NCBI GenBank assembly: GCA_036924085.1
Contig: JAVGWX010000003.1
Location: forward strand, 128,371,023 to 128,435,022
Source: Ariolimax columbianus
Taxonomy: Eukaryota > Mollusca > Gastropoda > Stylommatophora > Arionidae
Direction of reading: 5' to 3'
DNA: 64,000 nt
Made by a program: the position numbers and the translations under genes. The notes under the pieces are model-generated. The model ran no database searches and had not been told where the DNA came from. It worked only from the letters and a program-made list of their open reading frames with translations. Positions 32,353 to 47,300 of this stretch are shown piece after piece (the stretch's first letter is position 1; each line of letters starts with the position of its first letter).

Positions 32353-35300
32353 CTGAATCAGATGGAAGAAGACAGAGAAAAAAAGAAATTATGGTGACGG
32401 ATAAAGAAGTAAACAGAGAACGTACAGGAAGTTGTTTAAAAGGTTAAGGTCGTCCTAAGGCAAACACAGCTGTCAGGGATTTAGTGTTACAGGCTAAGCT
32501 GTAGCTTCTTTATGAAGTGGGGTGGGGTGACCAGTTCCATTCCTCAGCCATCAAATGCAAGTTCTCTACCCCAGCGCTAATCAGACGTTCTGAGTCTAAG
32601 TACGAGGGACATTCACGTCAAACTGGGACTTTTTTTGTTAGGAAAAAAATTGTTTTTTCAAGTAGTCAAAATGCCATTTATTTTTCAATATAATCTCCTG
32701 CAACGTTTTTCCACTAATCCCAGCATTTAAGTAATGCTTGAAAAGCTTCAGCATAGAAAGATTTGTCAGTATGTCTGAACTAATCCAGGACAGCCTTTTT
32801 TCACTTTGTCATCAGTGCTGAAATGCTGACCTCCTAGGAATTCTTTTAGGGGTCCAAATAGGTGGACATCACTTGGAACAAATTTGGGCAGTAAGGTGGA
32901 TGTGGCAATACCTCCCAGTCGAGTTGCTGCAAATGGCACAAAGTGCGGTGAGCTGTATGAGGTCAACCGTTTTCTTGCAGGAGCAGGATAGCCTTTGTGA
33001 TCAAACCCCAATGCAAATGTTCATGAATAATAGTGTTCACTGCACCCAGAGAAAGACTTGCCTCCTGTGTAATTTGATGACAGGTTATGCGTCAATTTCT
33101 GCCACGGCGGGGATCATCACTCACTGATGTACGGCCTTCTCTAAAACGTTTACATCTTTCAAATGTGTTACTGCGGCAAAGTGTCTCATCACCATATTGT
33201 GATTGCAGTCTTCTGTAAATTTCTGCAGGTTTCATGCCTTCCTTCACAAAAAACTTCATCACAACACATTGTTCCATGGAAGTACTAACATTGTTGTCCG
33301 CCATTTTTTTTTGTCTGTCACGTGACTGGCCCATGGCAAGTGGGCCATCTAACAGTTATAGAACACAAGTGTCTCTAACTAATGATAGTAGTTCCAGCAT
33401 GCTGTTACCCATTCAGATTCTCCCCCCCCCCCCCCCCCCCAAATGTCCCGGTTTGATTTGAACGCTGTTTTTCCTGAAAAGGACGCTGTGATGTAGTTTA
33501 CAGCGATGCTGGGATATCTGCTTCTTTCGGCCATTCAAATCTGGTTTCAGATAGCCTTTTTGGATGCCGGGTTTGTCTTCCTACTGAGAACCCTATTCTC
33601 TTAGTCAAACTGCACAGGGCCGCCACTTAGAGATGGATTATGGGCTTGGTCAGCTCTGGTTCGTTGACCCTAACGCAATCAGCCAGTTATGAGTTGCCGA
33701 CTGCTGTCAGTTCATTCACTGTGCTATATCTTCGGCCCGAAACATTGATTGAAAAACATCAGGAAAAAACACAAATTTGAGATAGTATATTAAAACAAAC
33801 AACAAAATTCAGATATGTAGGAATCATCATTACAGTGATGCAAAGCACAGTAAGGCATGAGTAGAACACACTCTATCTTAGGGAACAAGGCAAATTTTTT
33901 TTAAATCAAATGAATAAATTTTAAAAAAGGACAAAAAAAGAGATAAACTAAGCCATTATTAAACACTTACCTTTATATCTACAGTGATACTTTTGTCTCT
34001 ATTATTCTTCAAGTCTTTTAATAACTTAACCTTTTGCTTTCGAGATTACAAAATATAAATATTATTTTTTGGATCTGCATAATTTTTCAGCACATCATGC
34101 CCCAACATGGTTGCTGATCTTGAAAACCTCAAATTTTGTGTGTGTGTGTCTAGAGACATATATTATGTTGGTGTTATTGTTATTGTGAGATACAAGAAGA
34201 TAAATGTGAGAGTGGTGAAAAATAGCACAAACATTTAGACTCACTCAGTAGCGGTGTCCCTTGGTTAGAAAAAAAAAATGTTTAATTCGCAGAAAAACGT
34301 ACTAATACTTCTGTCAATATTTACCGTAATGGCCATGTCTGTCACTTCGACTATAAACGTAATTATTGTATCTACATAAACAAAATTAATAAATCTACCT
34401 CAGATAAATCCGTTCCAGAAACTTAACTTCCCCACTCTCAATAATGGGTGAATCTTCAAATCCAAGCAAAAAACAGAAGAAATCCTTTCCATAATCTAAA
34501 ACAAATTTAAAAATCATGATTGTTTTCATCTTCTTCTTCTTCCTCGTTCATCTTCAGATCTCAACTTCAATGACTCTAACGAAGGCAGCAGTCGACTCAA
34601 AGCTCTGCACGCTTCCGTACAGCTTCTCGTGGATGGACACTGCCTGTTGCCAAATTCTGCCAGAGGAACGAGTTCATTTTTGTGCTGGTTCTTGAGCGCC
34701 ATTAACACTGCGAGGGCATCTGTGAAAATGACCACTTGCTTTTCTGCCTGCTCCTTATGGTCTATAAAGGTTTCAGCTGCTTGTCTCAGGGCACTGACTT
34801 CGGCACTGAATTTGTTGCAGCGTCTCCTAGTGGCAAATGCTGCTGAGTATACTTTGCTTTTTAGTTTGATAGTGATGCCTCCTCCCTCGTTTTCAATGGC
34901 ATCTTTGGCTGAGCCATCTGTATAGGTGTGCGTCCAGGCTGTTGGTGGAAATTTTTGGTTGATGTAGTTTGTAACTATGTGTTTTTTCTGTTCCTCTGTT
35001 TGTGTCTTTTTGTCTTCGATGTTGGGGATATTGCATATAATATGAGGGAAGGGTCTTCCTTTCCAGAGGCAGCGGATGGAGCATGCTGGTATTGGCTTTA
35101 TTTTTTCGTTTAAGAGTGCAGCATTGTTTATAATCTATTTTTTTGCCTGGACTGTAATCTAAGGAAATCTGTTGATCTAAGGAAACTCCTAAGAAGGTTT
35201 GAGCCTCATCTAGCTGTATCTCTTTTCCATTTAATTGGAGTTTTACTTGCTGCCGTGTGTTTGATAGGGAGAAGATAGTATGTATCGTTTTTTGTTCTGC

Positions 35301-38300
35301 CACAGAGCCTTGCATTTGTGTGGTGACTGTAGTATGTGTTTTTCAGTAGTCCACATGGCCAGGTCATCAGCGTAGAGAGAATAGTGAGTACTTTTGTGGA
35401 GGTTATTGGCGATGTCATTTATGTAAATAAGGAAGAGTGTAGGGAAGAGGACACTACCCTGGGGAACACCTTGTTCCATGGTTTCCTTTTTGCTGGTATG
35501 CCCTTGGACCTGCACTTTTGCTGTTCTATTTTCTAAGTAGTTGCTAATCCACTCCGCCCGTCTTTCCATACTTGGTCGAAGGCTTTTTGCAGGTCTACCC
35601 ATACAGCCAGAGTGTGTTTTCTTTCCTGGAAAACATCTTCGATTTCTTGTGCTATGTGGATTACTTGATCTACCGTGGACCTGTGCTGCCTGAAGCCTGC
35701 TTGTTGTGGTATAATGATTTGTTTTTTATCGAGGTGCTAGCTGTCTGGTATTTATAATTCTTTCCATGAGCTTGCCAGTGCAGCTCAGGAGACTGATTAG
35801 CCTATAGCTATTTGGGTCAAGATTATCTTTATCTTTCTTCAGAATGGGAATCATTCGTGCTTCTTTCCACACTTGAGGTACAATGCCACGCTTCCAGCTG
35901 AAGTTCATAATCGCGAGGAGTATTTTCTTTGTAGTGCCACCCAATCTCATAAGCATGTCGTTGGTTACTCCGTCTTTTCCAGGTGACTTTCTTGGTTTGA
36001 GGGAGTAAATGGTTGCATGGAGTTCCTTCATGGTCAGGTTGGTTGTCATATGCTCCTCTGGGCAGGTTAATGAGTTCTTTTTAAGATCTATCTCTATAGC
36101 CATTGCCTGTTTTATATCTGGCTCGATTGCGAGAATGTTTTTATGAATGCGTTAGCTGCATGTGTTTTGGTCAGCATTTTCCCGCTCAGTTGTACTGCGG
36201 TTTCATGGTTCCTGCAGTCCTCGCTGTTTAGGGCTTTGGTTAGCCTCCATAGTTTTCTGCCGTCTTTGTCCAGATTTAGCGCTTCAGTTGTTTTTATCCA
36301 GCTGTTTCTCGCTGAGCTATTTAGTGTCGTTTTCTACTTGAAAAAAAAAAAAAAGTTTTCATCTAACTGTGCATGACGAAAGAACTCTACAATCAAAAGA
36401 GCAGAATGAGGGGACGGCGTGGCCTAGTGGTTAAGTGGCACGGCTCACAACCAGAAGGTGCTGGGTTCGATCCCCATCACAGCACCGGCCGTTACCCCGG
36501 GGAAGCAAACCCTTAGAAAATGCAGGAGGAAGCAGACCCTTACATAAAATGCATGCTGAAGTCGGATGCACTGGGCCGACAGGCGCAAAAATAAAAACCA
36601 CAGTGTAACGCACACACGCCTTGGGGAATAGATAAATAAGGCGAACGCAAAAAAAAAAATTTAAAAAAAAAAAAAAAATTAAAAACAAAAAAAAAAAAAA
36701 AAGAGCAGAATGTTCAGTCGTTTCTATGGCATTAACCCAGTAGTTTATATATGACAAAGTGATGACCATAGAGCTGGAACGGAGTCAAAGCGTCGTAATC
36801 TAACGCCGTTGGAACGGAAAAGGTTAACTATCTGGCTCATCAAATGAATTCCCACAATATTTGTCTTTCCCCAAAACCAACATCATGAATCAACTTAACC
36901 ACACATGGAAATTTGAGAGAGCAGATAATAGGATCACTTCAAGCATGCTGTAAAAGACAACTAAAGAGGGTTGTGCATGGGGCTGTCAAACTCAACATGA
37001 ACAGCAAACTGCTACAGAAATCACCATTGGAAGGTATAAAGTACCGTCGTGCAGGCTTCCAACCACTGTGGTTGGCCCTATGCTTCCCAAAGAGTACAAA
37101 GTGTGACGAGAAGAAATTATCACAAACAACAATGTCAATCAAAAACAAAGAAATCTTACATCAAATAAAAGTCCACCAAATAAACAATCCTGATTAGTGT
37201 TAAACCCTTACCTATACTACTGTGTAAGCCATAGCGCTCCATATCTGGGTCAAGCTCCCCAGTGAACTGAGGCATGGGTGTGATAGGCTGCGGGGAGTCG
37301 GGTGGACTTACTCCATCTGCATCATCCCCAAAGTCAATCTGGTAATTCAGAACAAATTATCATCAAGTTCAACCTGCTCAATCAGGTCAGGTCAGGTCAT
37401 CCCGTAACCGTTGAGGTCGTTGGGGCACACATGAAGACATCCTCACAACGCCACGCCACCCTTCTGGTTGGAGATTGGTCCATTCTTTATGTTGTCCTTC
37501 TATCTCTTTTTTGGGACGGCCTCTTCGTCGTCTACCATGCACCTTTCCGTGGAGGATTGTATTTGCAAGACCATTTGATCTCGATGTGTGTCCATACCAA
37601 GCAAGTTTCCTTCTTTTGACAAGAGGTCTTCAAAAGGCCCTATTGTTGTTGTAATTCTATCTCATATTTCCTCATTTGTAACTCAATCTTTGTACGTGAC
37701 GTTTAAAAGTCTTCGGAAACATCTCATCTCCAAGGCCTGTATCCTTCGTTGAAGGTCAGCTGTAACTGTCCACGTCTCACAAGCATAGAGGAATATTGAC
37801 AGGACCAGTGTACACATTAATCTGATTTTCGTGCATAGTGCTAACCGTTTAACTTGCCAGATTTTGTTAAGCCGTGCAAGCACCGCTATTGTTTATGCTA
37901 TTCTGGCCAACACCTCACATTTTGATCCTTCATCACTGACAATCGACCCTAGATATTTAAAACGGTCAACCACTTTGAGTTCCTGATCGTTAGCTTTTAC
38001 CCTGCTGTTGAAGCCCTGGCATTGTTGGTCATTAATTTCGTCTTTCCAGCGTTTATCTCCATACCATAGTCAAGAGCTGTTTCATCGAGTCTTCTGACCC
38101 ATTCCTGGAGTTTTGCTTCTGAACCCACCAACCCATCGATATCATCTGCAAAACGAAGGTTGTAATCGTTCGGCTCCCTATCTTGACATTACCAACGTGA
38201 CCTTCAACCTGCTCAATAAGGACCAAATAACCAAGTTGATCCTGCTCAGCTAGGGCAAAACTATTAATAAACTCAGCACATTAAATGATGAGCAAATTTC

Positions 38301-41300
38301 TATTACACTCAACCTGTTACTTCAGGACAATATAACATCACGTTCAACCTCCTCATTTAGGACTAAACTATTACTATACTTCACCTCCTCCTTCTTCTTT
38401 TTCTTCTGCGATCGTTCTCAATCTCTCATTATATGAATAAGGCTTTGCAAGTAGCAGGATGTAATCCAGAGAACACAATGCGTTGTATCTCTAGTTTACA
38501 GCTTGACTGCGATATTTGCACCATTCGGTCAAAAACATCCATCTTCAGCAGGACTCCACCTCCTAGTTTAGAACTAAACTATTATTAAGCACACCAAATT
38601 AAGTCCAGTTGTTTTCACAATATCCACATTTTGCTGAAGGCATGTCAAGTTGAAGAAGTGCTCCAAAATAAAAGCCCCAATCAACACCAGCGTTATAATC
38701 CATGTACATCCAGATACAATATCACACAAATATATACACACGCATTTATATTGTTATATTATTAAAACTAGCATCACTGTCCAGGATCTTGAACCTTTAT
38801 TGAACTGTTACTATCATTACAGTTTCACTTTCATCACTCAACTTAGAACTAGGCAAAGAAATTTAAGTGTTGATATGAGAATAATCAACATCTTCATCAT
38901 CACTACCATTACTGTGCTTCTAATGTAGAAACTCTATTTGGTCTGGCTGAAGAGGCTTGGCCCATGCATACACCGAAGGTTCTGTAACAAACACGACACA
39001 GAACGGAGGGGCAGGGGTATTCCTGAGCCTACCAAATGGTAGAAAAATAACACTGGCAACTGGAGAATTCTCAAGCAATTTCAGAGCGGAGGCAGAGGCA
39101 CTGAAGGTTGCAGTAGAAGCAATGCTGACAGGCGAAAGCAATGAAAGCCAGATAGTCCTGTTTACAGATGCCCTGGCCGTGGTTACAGCACTAAAAAGCC
39201 AGAAAAATACTGAACTTAATGATTTAAGAGCAGTATTCTGTCAACTATGCCAGCAGTCAGCACCAAAAAGAGTAGTGGTACAGTGGGTTCCATCCCACTG
39301 TAACATCCAAGGCAACGAGGAGGCAGACAGAGGGCAAAAGAAGGTGCAAGACTACCACAACCAGATTCTAGTGTGACCTACGAAGAGTCAAAAAGGCTTA
39401 TTAGGGCCAGATACATGGCCAAATGGGAAACAGAACATACTGGCTACACAAAAAATGATGCCTATTACCAGTTGAACAGAAGAGAACAGGTCGTGGTCTT
39501 CAGACTCCCGACAGGCCACAGCAAACTGAGGTACCACCTATTCAATAAACTGAAGATAGGTGGCACTGACGAATGCACTTGTGGTACAGGGAAAATGACC
39601 GCTGAACATCTGCTGCAAAACTGCCCGATATACGAGGACCAGAGAAAGCACATGTGGCCATCACCAGTGGCAACACTAGACAAGCTCTATGGCAGTGTCG
39701 ACAGCCTCAGGATGACCGCTGCTTTCTTCGAACAAATACAGGTTGACGTCTGACAACGTACGAAGAAGAAGAAGAAGAAGAGACTTGGGTTAGATTCATG
39801 GCTGCCCAAAAAATTATCAGTTAATTCACACAATTTTGTTAAATTCTTTCAGATTATAATATGTATCTTCAAAACAATCCACGGTAATCTAGAACTGAAG
39901 AAAGTGCTGTAGAATATGCATCAAAATGGCTACAGAGTTGGTCTCTAACTGCAAAATGCACAGGACAAATAATCTAGTTGTGCCCAGTTTACTTGGTTCT
40001 GTCAGATATATGGAAGACAAGATAACATAGAAGGAGGTTGACCACTTTAACTCACACAAAGTGAGACCTCATAAGGTAGACAAGATAACACAGAAGGAAG
40101 CTGATCACTTCAACTCCAACAAACGTAGACCTCATAAGGTAGACAAGATAACACAGAAGGAAGCTGATCACTTCCTCCAACAAACATAGACCTCATAAGG
40201 TAGACAAGATAACACAGAAGGAAGCTGATCATTTCAACTCCAACAAACGTAGACCTCATAAGGTAGACAAGATAACACAGAAGGAAGCTGATCACTTCAA
40301 CTCCAACAAACATAGACAAGATAACACAGAAGGAAGCTGATCACTTCCTCCAACAAACATAGACCTCATAAGGTAGACAAGATAACACAGAAGGAAGCTG
40401 ATCATTTCAACTCCAACAAACGTAGACCTCATAAGGTAGACAAGATAACACAGAAGGAAGCTGATCACTTCAACTCCAACAAACGTAGACCTCATAAGGT
40501 AGACAAGATAACACAGAAGGAAGCTGATCATTTCAACTCCAACAAACGTAGACCTCATAAGGTAGACAAGATAACACAGAAGGAAGCTGATCACTTCAAC
40601 TCCAACAAACGTAGACCTCATAAGGTAGACAAGATAACACAGAAGGAAGCTGATCACTTCCTCCAACAAACGTAGACCTCATAAGGTAGACAAGATAACA
40701 CAGAAGGAAGCTGATCATTTCAACTCCAACAAACGGAGACCTGGTATGAGACCTGAAACCTAAGGAGACAACGTAACAAAGCAAGACAAAAGCAGAGATC
40801 TTGTATAATTTCAGCCCATAACACCTCATCTACAATGACAGTCTGTCTATTACCAGATTATCCTGACCTTTTCTGTACACATTTAAAAACTGCACGTACA
40901 CTCAAAGTGGAATGTGCTGACTATATGCTTGCAGCAGGCTTGGCCAACAAAACAAAACATAAACCATGTACAATGTACACATGTACAATGTTATCACATA
41001 CCACCAGTTTAACAATAATAGGGATAGTAAAGACAGACCTGGTCTCCGAATCCAATTGTTGAACCTCGTTGCTCTTCATCCTCCTCATCTTGTTCCTCCT
41101 CATCTGCTCCAGAAGGCATGGCAAAGTTGATGCCACTTTCATCTTCTTGATCACAATCATGAATGCCAACTATCAAGCTGTAGTCCATAAGGTTGAGGTT
41201 GCTTAAAAACTGAAATTATTGTTTTCAACTTTAATTCATGAATTAGGTAAAATGACTGTTTACAGCCCAACTTAGTGGCTAAACTATGTGAAATGATTGT

Positions 41301-44300
41301 TTTCAACTACAATTCATGAATTAGGGGAAATGACTGTTTACATCCAAACTCAGTGGCTAAACTATGTGAAATGATTGTTTCATTCATAATGTGCATTATG
41401 TGAAATGATTGTTTCATTCAGACTGTGCATTATGTAAAATGATTGCTTCAACTGAGATGATGCTTTATGTTTGTTTTGTTGGAAGCTACTCATAGTAAAT
41501 CTGGATGAGGCAGGTCGGTTACAGTGGCTCTACCTACATCCTAAGGTATACTTGAGATGATGGATTTAGGCGATCCTAAATATAGTTCTCCTCAGCAAGC
41601 TCACTATTTTGGAGATGCAAAGATTGCTGGCCAGATGGCTATAGATGCAAAGATTGCTGGCCAGATGGCTATAGATGCAAAGATTGCTGGCCAGATGGCT
41701 ATAGATGCAAAGATTGCTGGCCAGATGGCTATAGATGCAAAGATTGATAGTCAGATGGCTATAAAATAGCCTGTTTCAAGGAGTGTAACACTGACAAGAG
41801 GTGGTAGTCTTGATCAGTATAATTCACCAGACCATGACGTCATTCTAGTGCTCCTGAGAAATTGAGAAATGATTGCTGTGATTGAGATGGTGCATTATGT
41901 GAAAAGGTTATTTAGTTGTTTCCACTGTGATGGAGCATTGGGTATAATTGTTTTTATTGTGATGGAACATTATGTAAAATGATTGCTCTGATTGAGACAC
42001 AGCATGCTTTATGTGAAAATATTTGTATCATATCCAAGATATAGGCTATATTATGTGAAAATGTCTTATGTTATCCATGATATAAGCTAAATCATGTGAA
42101 AATCATTTTATGTTATCCATGATACAGACTAAATGATGTGAAAATGTTTTAATGACATCCAAGATAGACTAAATTATTTAAATATTTTACTCCATTGTCC
42201 TCTTGCAACAAAGCTGTCAGTGGTGATTTATCATCCCTTTGATTTATATGAAGAGCTTGCTAGTGCATTTTAGTAATAACAATACTAAAAACTCAAAATT
42301 GTTTTTTTTAAAAAGATAGGTAAGCAATGACTAAATAAGGATCGATGTTAAAGCTTCCTATAAATATTGAAACTTATAAATTCTACATAATATCGATAAA
42401 CCGTGAAACAATACCAGTAATTTGTATTTAATTGTACGATAGTAATCACTATATGGTGACAAAATATTGATTACTAGGAAAATAAATTTTAAGATTTTTT
42501 CCTTAATTTCAAGTTCTTAAGATAAAGGTCGTCTTATTTTCTAGTAGTCTTATATTCAGGCAAATGCTATATTTTTCTTCAACATAGAGTTGTACAACAT
42601 TTTGTACAGGTTTGTAAACTTAAAGAGAATCTACATATGTAAGTCTATCTTGCTGAGGTTGAAGAGCTTGTTGCGCACCAATGATCTTCGGAGTTCTACT
42701 TTTTGTAGGCTCAGTCATGCTGGACAGGTTCTTGGAAGGGGGTCAGACTAAAAGGTTGAGGAGCAGGTGGAGCCGTATAGGTGTAGCTGCAGAAGCCATG
42801 GCATGTGGTATATGCTCTGGGCTGCACGAATTCACCTTAAACTCATGGGTCAAATGCATTCTTATCTCATTCTTTACAGTTTGTCCTCTATAAATTATCC
42901 ACATAGATGACAAAGAGATGCAGACCAGCGGACATTGTACCTATGTTCATTTGTGACGATCTTCCAGGTAGTGGAGAATGCTAAGCATACCATCACTGCA
43001 GAAGGACTGGCAAAGCTGACTGAGGAATGATGAGATAGCTGACCCAGTAGTATAAGCTACGTCCTTAGCAAGACATGACGATTCTAGGACAATTACACAT
43101 TGGATGGCTCCCTTCAGGGATACTCAAAAGATGCATCCATAATTCCAACAATAACCTCCCCAAATCATGATGCTTCTAGGGCAACAAATACAAGCCCTTC
43201 ACATCATCCAGCTTACAAATGAGGAAGATGTGCGCCTTTGTCCAGGAAACACTGGGCTGTCCAGAGCTACCAGCTCACAGCAAACGGAATTATATTATCC
43301 ACTTATCAACTTATGAGAAATTATGTAAATGTAAATTTCATTTTCACACACCAATTGTCAGGACAGCAATTTTTCACTTTTAATGTCTCCTAATCAATCT
43401 ATGTTGAGATATAAGCAATCTGAGTTGACACACCCCCTAAAAGTGATGATCGGAATGATGATGGAAAATGGCCTTCACTCAATGACATCTTAACAGTTAC
43501 CAACACCCCTAAAGGCAGTGTGCAGGCCTTAAATGTTGAGAAGGCTAAATATCAACAGGAAAAAGCTTTGATACGATACCACCCCAGAGCCGCACCATCC
43601 TGATGTCTAGTAAGCCACAAGAAGGAAACCACCCACAAACTTACTGCTAATAGTCAAATATGAGTCTGAAAAGGCAAACCAGCAACAACACAGGATGGCA
43701 ACTTCTAAGGGTCGACCAGATGGATTTGCAGAACAAAAGGATAGTTTCTGGCTACCTGACATCAGACACTAATCTGTCTTATTGAATACTAGGATTCCAG
43801 TAAGGACCTCCAAAAACAATCAGTGATAGAAATTGGTCATAATCAATTATGTGACTTTGACAAGTTACAAATGTCAAACACTACACTGATTTTGTATGTT
43901 TTATAGCTAAGACAAGACCTACAAATTTCAGTTTATTGTTTCATCCACCCCAGCCAATCTCCAAAAAATGATACATTTTGATCCAGTACTTACATCGACT
44001 CAGCAATTATAACCACCTTATACTTACATCAACACAGTACTTACATCGACTCAGCAATTATAACCACCTTATACTTACATCAACCCAGTACTTACATCGA
44101 CTCAGCAATTATAACCACCTTATACTTACATCAACCCAGTACTTACATCAACTCAGCAATTATAACCACCTTATACTTACATCAACCCAGTACTTACATC
44201 GACTCAGCAATTATGACCACCTTATACTTACATCAACCCAGTACTTACATCGCCTCAGCAATTATAACCACCTTATACTTACATCAACCCAGTACTTACA

Positions 44301-47300
44301 TCGACTCAGCAATTATAATTGACCTTGTACTTACATCGAACCAGTACTAACATTGACCCAGTACTTACATCAACATCACCTTGAAGAGTGTCTAGTAATC
44401 TCTTTCGTTGTTCTGAACCAATTTGAATCTTAGCACCATCATTGAGAAAATCATTGTCCTTGAAAGTGGGCAGCTCTTTCAACTGAAAAATGGCCAAATA
44501 TCCATTAATATAAATGGCAAATACTGTTCACAAAAACAAACCAAAAATCTAGACACTGAAACTATCGATAATGATGAAAATGGTAGTTTATTTTTATATA
44601 TTTATTTGCAGTGATGGATGTAACAGGAAAGTGGAAGAGATGGCGGACTGGGATTTGATGGTAGTTTTCAAGTACATAACTATATTTAAGTAGATAAAGA
44701 GCAAAGGATGATGAGAGTCAGGTGAAACATTCTGATCAAGACTTGATCTCACGTCCTCATCTCATTTGTACACCTGAAAACAGGCTGTGTCTCAGCAATC
44801 TAGTCAACGAGATGGGGACTGACACTGCAATCCTCACAGTGGTGAGTTTACTGTGGTGAGCCTGGCATTACACTACAGTCCAGAGGACCCCAGTCCATCT
44901 TATCAAGTACCTCTCAAGATATAGAAAGAGCTACTGTAACTTACTACCAAAGAAATATTGTGAAGAGTTAACTAGGCACGAGAATTGTATAGCTTCATCT
45001 ATTTGAGAAGTAACACTGACCAAATGGAAACAGCTTTCTCACAAGAAAATAAACTTAACACAAGTTAACTGAATTCTTAAATAACAGCACTGACTTTGGA
45101 AATAAAGCAACAAACAACCCCATTACAACTAAGAATTGAAGAAAGAAACTACAAAAGGGTTAGACTTACCATCAAGGCTACTTCCCTTCCGCTACCTTCC
45201 ATTACTACAGCAGAGTGTACTGGATATGACAGCAAACAGGCAGTGTGATTGGCTTTGCATGATAGAGAGGCTGCCTCCTTTTGATATTCAATGTTGTCCA
45301 CTATTGGGTAGGAATTTCCTAACCGTTTAGAATGTGTGCGCAGATAGCAGCTTAACAGCTGCTATTTTTAATTTTCAACTGCCAAGGGTTCTTTTACATG
45401 CACAGCATGTATACCGCCGCTCCAGGTTTATCATCTATGTCTGATAGGACTAGGCTGTTTTCACATACTTTAAAACCAGAGGATGCTTGAAATTTGCTGG
45501 ATTTGAACACCCACCATTTCGTGCTTTCATTTCTTGAGAGACAAGCGCCTTGCCTATCAGCTATAGCGAACCCTTTTAGATTATTCACAGATCACAAACA
45601 CTTAAAATATGGTCTAGATAAGATATTAGTGTTTTAGATTTAAGACTTTTGTAGCTTATTACAGAAGATGTTAATCTTTGTTACCAGGACAGATCTGAGT
45701 GTATAGCACAGATAAAGAGAAGACTAATGTCAGTGACAAAAACATATGTAACACTTACTCTTTCTTTGTCACTGGCACTTCTGTCAACTGTTGAACCCTG
45801 CAGTAAAAAAAAATGATATGGGAATTGAATATATAAATATTATTATTAAATACAAATAACCACATCTATTTCTACCAAAAATCTGTCAGTCTGTTTCAGG
45901 CTTTTCTCACCATCATACAGTTTATCTCTAATTTGGTGGAAGAGGTTGAGGTTGTCACTTTGCTTCTCTCCTAGAGGAATTGAAAGATTTGGATAACATG
46001 TTCTATTGTCTGTCTTGTTCCTAAGAATTGACCTCACTGCACTCCTGGCATACCCATAGGTGCTCAGTATCTCTCAGAAAATTACAATCAGTGTGGATAT
46101 TTGTGACATCTGGTTGTACATACTCCTACTTAATCCTCTCATGCATCCCACTCGGCTCAATGCTAATTTAATTTCAAAGTCCTGCAGTCCGTGAAATGCT
46201 GATACATCTGTTGCAGTGTCATCATAGTTTGCCTGTCCTCACCAAACGAGTACATGTTTTTGTGTCAGACGGTATCTGATCCTAAAGTGGCTGGTTCAGT
46301 TAGAAAATTGTCACTTGATCTATTCTTGTTAAGGAGTTGTATGCTTCTCTCATGTCTGACTTAGCGTTCTCTGTGTCCTTTCTTTCTGAGGCGCTTTATT
46401 TACTAGTCTTCTTTAACTTCCCCGTATGTTGTCTTTCCTCAGGTTGGGTTTTGCTTCCTTCCATTTTGGTTAGCCTTTCTGCCTCCCTACATTTCAATGT
46501 AGTTTGTACTGCAGTGGACAGAGATAAACTGTAATTTGAGTCTGTTTAATTTATTACTGATCTCTGTAAAGCAGTTGATTAGTTGAAACTTAACGTAATG
46601 CATTATAGTTCCATATCTGGTCTGTTTCTCATGTTCTTAAAAAAGAAATCTTTCCCAATTTACACAACAAAAAGTGTAACAACTTTTTTAATGACAGCAT
46701 AGTTATAGACATACAGATCATACATCAGACATCATCCCATTGCCAAAAAGATTTAATGCAACTGATTGCAGTCAATGGCATGATAAGCCTAATATCACAA
46801 TTTTTTTAAACTCTATTGAAAATACTAAAGTAAGTCAGTAAATAGGTCACAGATTACTATTTTGTAAAATCTAAATGAGATATCAATTTGAAAATCATTT
46901 ATTATTGCACTTACATTGTTCCTTATTGCTCAATATAATTTCCACCAACATTGGTACACTACATCGCTTCATCAGTGCACCAAAACCTGCAAGAAATCTT
47001 TGGTCTGCTGTCTCAGTCACATATGCACTTCACGTTTAACCTCTTCATCATTCGTGAAAAGTCTCCAGCATTATTCTGTAGGCTTAATGAGAAGACCCTA
47101 TTGCAGTTGCTACACTGTTTATTGTTACTCATCTGTCAACTTGAATCATTTTCCCCACATTAAACGAATAGTTCATTCTGTTACAATCTGAACTGGACGA
47201 CCAGATCGAGCTTCATCTACAATTTATGAGTGCCCTTGAGAAAATGCATCGACCCAGTTATGCCCCACTTAATGCGACAAACGCCTCTTATCATAAACAG

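Noticed and set aside
36408..36480. Functional tRNA gene
   Set aside because: A and B boxes are present, but no full cloverleaf with acceptor stem is formed, and a SINE body follows.
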